This document shows positions 13,982 through 16,478 of a stretch of 16,478 bases of DNA, in pieces; position 1 is the first letter of the stretch, and the number at the start of each line of letters is the position of its first letter. The notes beneath the pieces were generated by a model, which saw only the letters and a program-made list of their open reading frames with translations, made no database searches and was not told where the DNA came from. Made by a program: the position numbers and the translations under genes. The stretch is taken from contig JAVBMJ010000090.1 in assembly GCA_031552535.1 (NCBI GenBank), positions 1 to 16,478 on the forward strand, read 5' to 3'. The DNA comes from JAVBMJ01 sp031552535. GTDB taxonomy: Bacteria > Bacteroidota > Bacteroidia > Bacteroidales > Rikenellaceae.

Positions 13982-14425
13982 CTACTCTATTGTTAGCAGC
14001 ACATCGCCTTCCAGGACGCTGTCGCCCTTGTGTGCACTGATAGATTTGACAATACCGTCACGGTCGGCGTCGATGTTGTTCTCCATCTTCATGGCTTCCA
14101 GAACCAAAAGGCGCTGACCCGACTTTACATGGTCGCCCTCCTTAACGGCAAGGCTCAGGATAACTCCAGGAAGCGGACTGCGGACTGCGCCGGCACCGGC
14201 CGAGACCGCAGGCTTGGCGCTCTTAACAGGCGCGGTGTTCGATGCCACCGCTGCCACCGGGATCGGAGCCGGCTGGACCAGTTTGGGAGTTTTGGCTGTG
14301 GAAGAACCCTCCATTTCCACCGTGTAACTCACATTGTTGACCGTTACCTGCGCGACATTGTCTTCAACGCTGTTGATCTCCACAGCATAATCGGTCCCGT
14401 TTATCTTGAATTTATATACTTTCAT
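13982..14425 (-). CDS. mmdC: Biotin carrier subunit of the decarboxylase
   Basis: This is a 147-residue biotin carboxyl carrier protein. Residues 1-40 form a small N-terminal beta domain. Residues about 41-80 are a flexible Ala/Pro/Val/Lys linker. The lipoyl-type biotinyl domain fills about 81-147. The signature LEAMKMENN has K113 as the biotinylated lysine, followed by the usual GD-V-EGD turn. It carries CO2 from the carboxyltransferase (alpha) to the membrane beta subunit. The linker gives the swing needed between the two active sites. It lies 27 bp after the gamma-like gene and 4 bp before beta. A biotin protein ligase is not in the window. Confidence 0.95.
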   Translation of the reverse strand: MKVYKFKINGTDYAVEINSVEDNVAQVTVNNVSYTVEMEGSSTAKTPKLVQPAPIPVAAVASNTAPVKSAKPAVSAGAGAVRSPLPGVILSLAVKEGDHVKSGQRLLVLEAMKMENNIDADRDGIVKSISAHKGDSVLEGDVLLTIE

Positions 14426-14452
14426 GTCGTAAAGTTGAATTAATCCTGCTGG

Positions 14453-15355
14453 TTACTTCTTATTTGGCGTCTGCCTCATGCCGTATATCTTGGAGTTCCA
14501 CGGAGAGTAGACCCTCGCGACACGGTTGATTGTGACAACCGTCGACTCTCTGTCGTGCAATTCGTTGCGATACTGGTCCATAGCCATGGCAATAGCCACT
14601 ATCTCCTCCTCGCCGGTGAAAGCATTACCCTTGGGCGAAGTCGACAGCAGCTCTTTCTCCCCCTGCCCGCTCTTAATATTCCTGTGAGCGATATAGACCA
14701 TTCCCCGCCCTATAAGGTGGAACAAAACGAACAGCAGAGCCAGCGCGCTGAAGACGACACACATTGCCGTAATCGCCATCAGGCCGCCGAAAGGGTCCAT
14801 TCTGCGAAACAACTCATGCTGTGGTACCGCGCTCATGATCTCGTTGGTAGCGCCCGGTGTGGTGCGGGTCAATTTGGCGAATGCCAGATTGCCCTCCTCG
14901 TCACGGATACGCCCCATTGAAATATCGGGCTCCTGGTCTTCCACACTGTATTCCACGACATCTATCGGCGCGTCGGAACTGCTGGCGTTCAACAGTGCCA
15001 GATAGCCCGTCTCGTCGAGCGTGAAGTTGGTGTGGAAGGTCCCTTTAGTATCGGTCCCGTCACAGAAAAACACCAGATAGCCCCTCGGCTCCATAACCGT
15101 GTGGGGATCGCCCGGTGGAATACGGTAGGTTTTGTCGGCATTACCCAACTTGATAGTCAGATAGCTGCCAGCTAGATCGACCTTCGAATAACCCGTGTTG
15201 AACAACTCTATCCAGCCGATTTTTTTACCGTAACCATCCTCGTAGTTGTCGACATTTTTGACCATTATCTCATTGATCCGCACATCGTTGATCCCCTGTG
15301 AAAACAGGGGCGACGCGCAAACGAGCATAACGGCCGCTATTAAAAATCTCTTCAT
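14453..15355 (-). CDS. Lamin-tail domain fused to OadG-like (gamma/delta) decarboxylase subunit
   Basis: This 300-residue protein combines two modules. Residues 1-20 are a signal peptide. Residues about 24-170 look like a lamin-tail (LTD) beta-sandwich: RINEIMVKN, GWIELFNTG, YLTIKL, GYLVFFCDG, then TPGATN at 166-171. One membrane helix follows at about 189-214. The C-terminus (about 245-293, EEEIVAIAMAMDQYR with RVARVYSPW) matches the OadG/MmdD-type small subunit, which tethers and assembles the decarboxylase. Topology therefore puts the LTD in the periplasm and the OadG tail in the cytosol. Typical OadG proteins are about 80-120 residues, so the LTD is an added module. It is second in the operon, 3 bp after alpha. 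Confidence 0.9.
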   Translation of the reverse strand: MKRFLIAAVMLVCASPLFSQGINDVRINEIMVKNVDNYEDGYGKKIGWIELFNTGYSKVDLAGSYLTIKLGNADKTYRIPPGDPHTVMEPRGYLVFFCDGTDTKGTFHTNFTLDETGYLALLNASSSDAPIDVVEYSVEDQEPDISMGRIRDEEGNLAFAKLTRTTPGATNEIMSAVPQHELFRRMDPFGGLMAITAMCVVFSALALLFVLFHLIGRGMVYIAHRNIKSGQGEKELLSTSPKGNAFTGEEEIVAIAMAMDQYRNELHDRESTVVTINRVARVYSPWNSKIYGMRQTPNKK

Positions 15356-15358
15356 GGC

Positions 15359-16478
15359 CTACAACGGGATATTGGTGTGTTTCTTGGCCGGATTCACCAG
15401 CTTTTTAGTGGCGAGCGACTGCAGTGCCCTGATGATCCTGATACGCGTGTTGCGTGGCTCGATGATATCGTCGATATAGCCGTATTTGGCTGCCACATAA
15501 GGATTGGCAAAAGCCTCCCTGTATTCGTTCTCCTTCTGTTCCACAAACTTAGCCCTCTGGTCGAGATCGGCTATCGACTTGATCTCCTTGGCCGAAAGCA
15601 CTTCGGTAGCTCCCTGGGGACCCATCACGGCTATCTCGCCCGTGGGCCATGCGTAGTTGATGTCGCCGCGCAGGTGCTTCGAACTCATCACGCAATAAGC
15701 GCCGCCGTAGGCTTTACGCAGGATGACCGTAACTTTGGGAACCGTGGCTTCGCCATAAGCGAAGAGCAGTTTCGCTCCGTGGATAATGATGCCGCCATAC
15801 TCCTGGGCCGTTCCCGGCAGGAAGCCAGGCACGTCGACCAGCGTCACGATGGGAATGTTGAAAGCGTCGCAGAAACGCACGAAACGGGCCGCCTTGCGTG
15901 AAGCGTTGATGTCAAGCACCCCGGCCAGGTATTTAGGCTGATTGGCGATTATACCCACGCTCTGGCCGTTGAACCGGGCGAAGCAGGTCACGATATTGGG
16001 CGCGTAAAGGCTTTGGCTCTCAAGGAATTGCCCCTCATCGACGATGGCGCGGATAACCTCCAGTACGTCGTAGGGTTTGTTGGGGTTGTCGGGGATGATC
16101 TCGTTGAGCGAGTCCTCCAGCCTGTCCACCACGTCTTTGGTGACGGCCAGCGGCGCGTCCTCGAGGTTATTCTGGGGCAGGTAGCTCAGCAGCTTGCGGA
16201 TCAGCGCCGCGCCGTCCTCCTCGCTCTCGGAGACGAAGTGGGCCACGCCGCTCTTGGCCGCGTGGATCGACGAGCCGCCCAGTTGCTCCTGGGTCACGTC
16301 CTCGCCCGTGACGGTCTTGACTACTTTCGGGCCCGTAACGAACATATAGCTGGTGCCTTTACTCATCACGATAAAGTCGGTCAGTGCGGGCGAGTAGACC
16401 GCACCCCCCGCGCACGGCCCGAAGATGGCCGATATCTGGGGAATGACTCCCGACGCCATGATGTTGCGTTCGAAAATC
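15359..16478 (-). CDS. mmdA: Methylmalonyl-CoA decarboxylase alpha subunit (carboxyltransferase), partial
   Basis: The frame is open across the window edge: codons upstream of the Met at 16459 still read as the family sequence (IFERNIMASG), so that Met is not the start and the N-terminus is missing. About 370 of the usual 510-520 residues are present. This carboxyltransferase of the crotonase-like fold transfers CO2 from (S)-methylmalonyl-CoA to biotin. Oxyanion-hole segments are visible: GPCAGGAVYSPAL in the N-terminal half, and VDVPGFLPGTAQEYGGII with RKAYGGAYCVMSS in the C-terminal half. The end YIDDIIEPRNTRIRI is typical. The same fold serves propionyl-CoA carboxylase beta, but the operon partners (biotin carrier, OadG-like, OadB-like) point to the decarboxylase. 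Confidence 0.95.
   Translation of the reverse strand, partial: IFERNIMASGVIPQISAIFGPCAGGAVYSPALTDFIVMSKGTSYMFVTGPKVVKTVTGEDVTQEQLGGSSIHAAKSGVAHFVSESEEDGAALIRKLLSYLPQNNLEDAPLAVTKDVVDRLEDSLNEIIPDNPNKPYDVLEVIRAIVDEGQFLESQSLYAPNIVTCFARFNGQSVGIIANQPKYLAGVLDINASRKAARFVRFCDAFNIPIVTLVDVPGFLPGTAQEYGGIIIHGAKLLFAYGEATVPKVTVILRKAYGGAYCVMSSKHLRGDINYAWPTGEIAVMGPQGATEVLSAKEIKSIADLDQRAKFVEQKENEYREAFANPYVAAKYGYIDDIIEPRNTRIRIIRALQSLATKKLVNPAKKHTNIPL

Overview
The window looks like a chromosomal segment of an anaerobic Bacteroidales bacterium, most likely Rikenellaceae/Alistipes-like. Three things point there: a three-subunit fumarate reductase with a b558-type cytochrome, a methylmalonyl-CoA decarboxylase whose gamma subunit is fused to a lamin-tail domain, and a promoter of the Bacteroidetes type (TTG-N19-TAnnTTTG). 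The family assignment rests on protein style alone and is an inference. I see no phage, CRISPR, tRNA or rRNA.

Layout, left to right. Positions 1-166 are a GC-rich, hairpin-forming intergenic tail. Next comes rny (ribonuclease Y, minus strand), then a small secreted protein with three 16-residue repeats. A repeat element with a perfect 23-bp terminal inverted repeat (2361-2530, plus a third end-like copy reaching 2583) separates that gene from the fumarate reductase operon, transcribed C-A-B on the minus strand. The fumarate reductase promoter carries a 28-bp palindrome (6093-6120). Divergently from it, on the plus strand, lie a 5-formyltetrahydrofolate cyclo-ligase, possibly preceded by a nine-codon leader ORF, and a WbqC-like gene. 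A second member of the repeat family (7519-7684) lies between the WbqC-like gene and the convergent gene behind it.

From 7689 to 12298 there is a run of minus-strand genes. In transcription order they are: a Tat-exported Gfo/Idh/MocA oxidoreductase, a two-helix membrane protein, an ECF sigma factor, an overlapping two-helix membrane protein (possible anti-sigma factor), an acyltransferase-3 membrane protein, and an F1 ATP synthase gamma subunit with no other ATP synthase gene beside it. The 497-bp gap at 12299-12795 has no gene but holds three large, distinct inverted-repeat structures. The right end is the Na+-translocating methylmalonyl-CoA decarboxylase operon (alpha, gamma-like, biotin carrier, beta; minus strand), with the alpha gene cut by the window edge.

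How the genes fit together: fumarate reductase makes succinate with menaquinol, and methylmalonyl-CoA decarboxylase converts the derived methylmalonyl-CoA to propionyl-CoA while exporting Na+. Both ion- or electron-linked ends of the succinate-propionate fermentation are therefore encoded within about 10 kb. The most unexplained material is non-coding: the repeat family, the palindromic operator at the fumarate reductase promoter, and the structured 12.4-12.8 kb intergenic region. The sigma/membrane-protein pair is the most likely uncharacterised regulatory unit.
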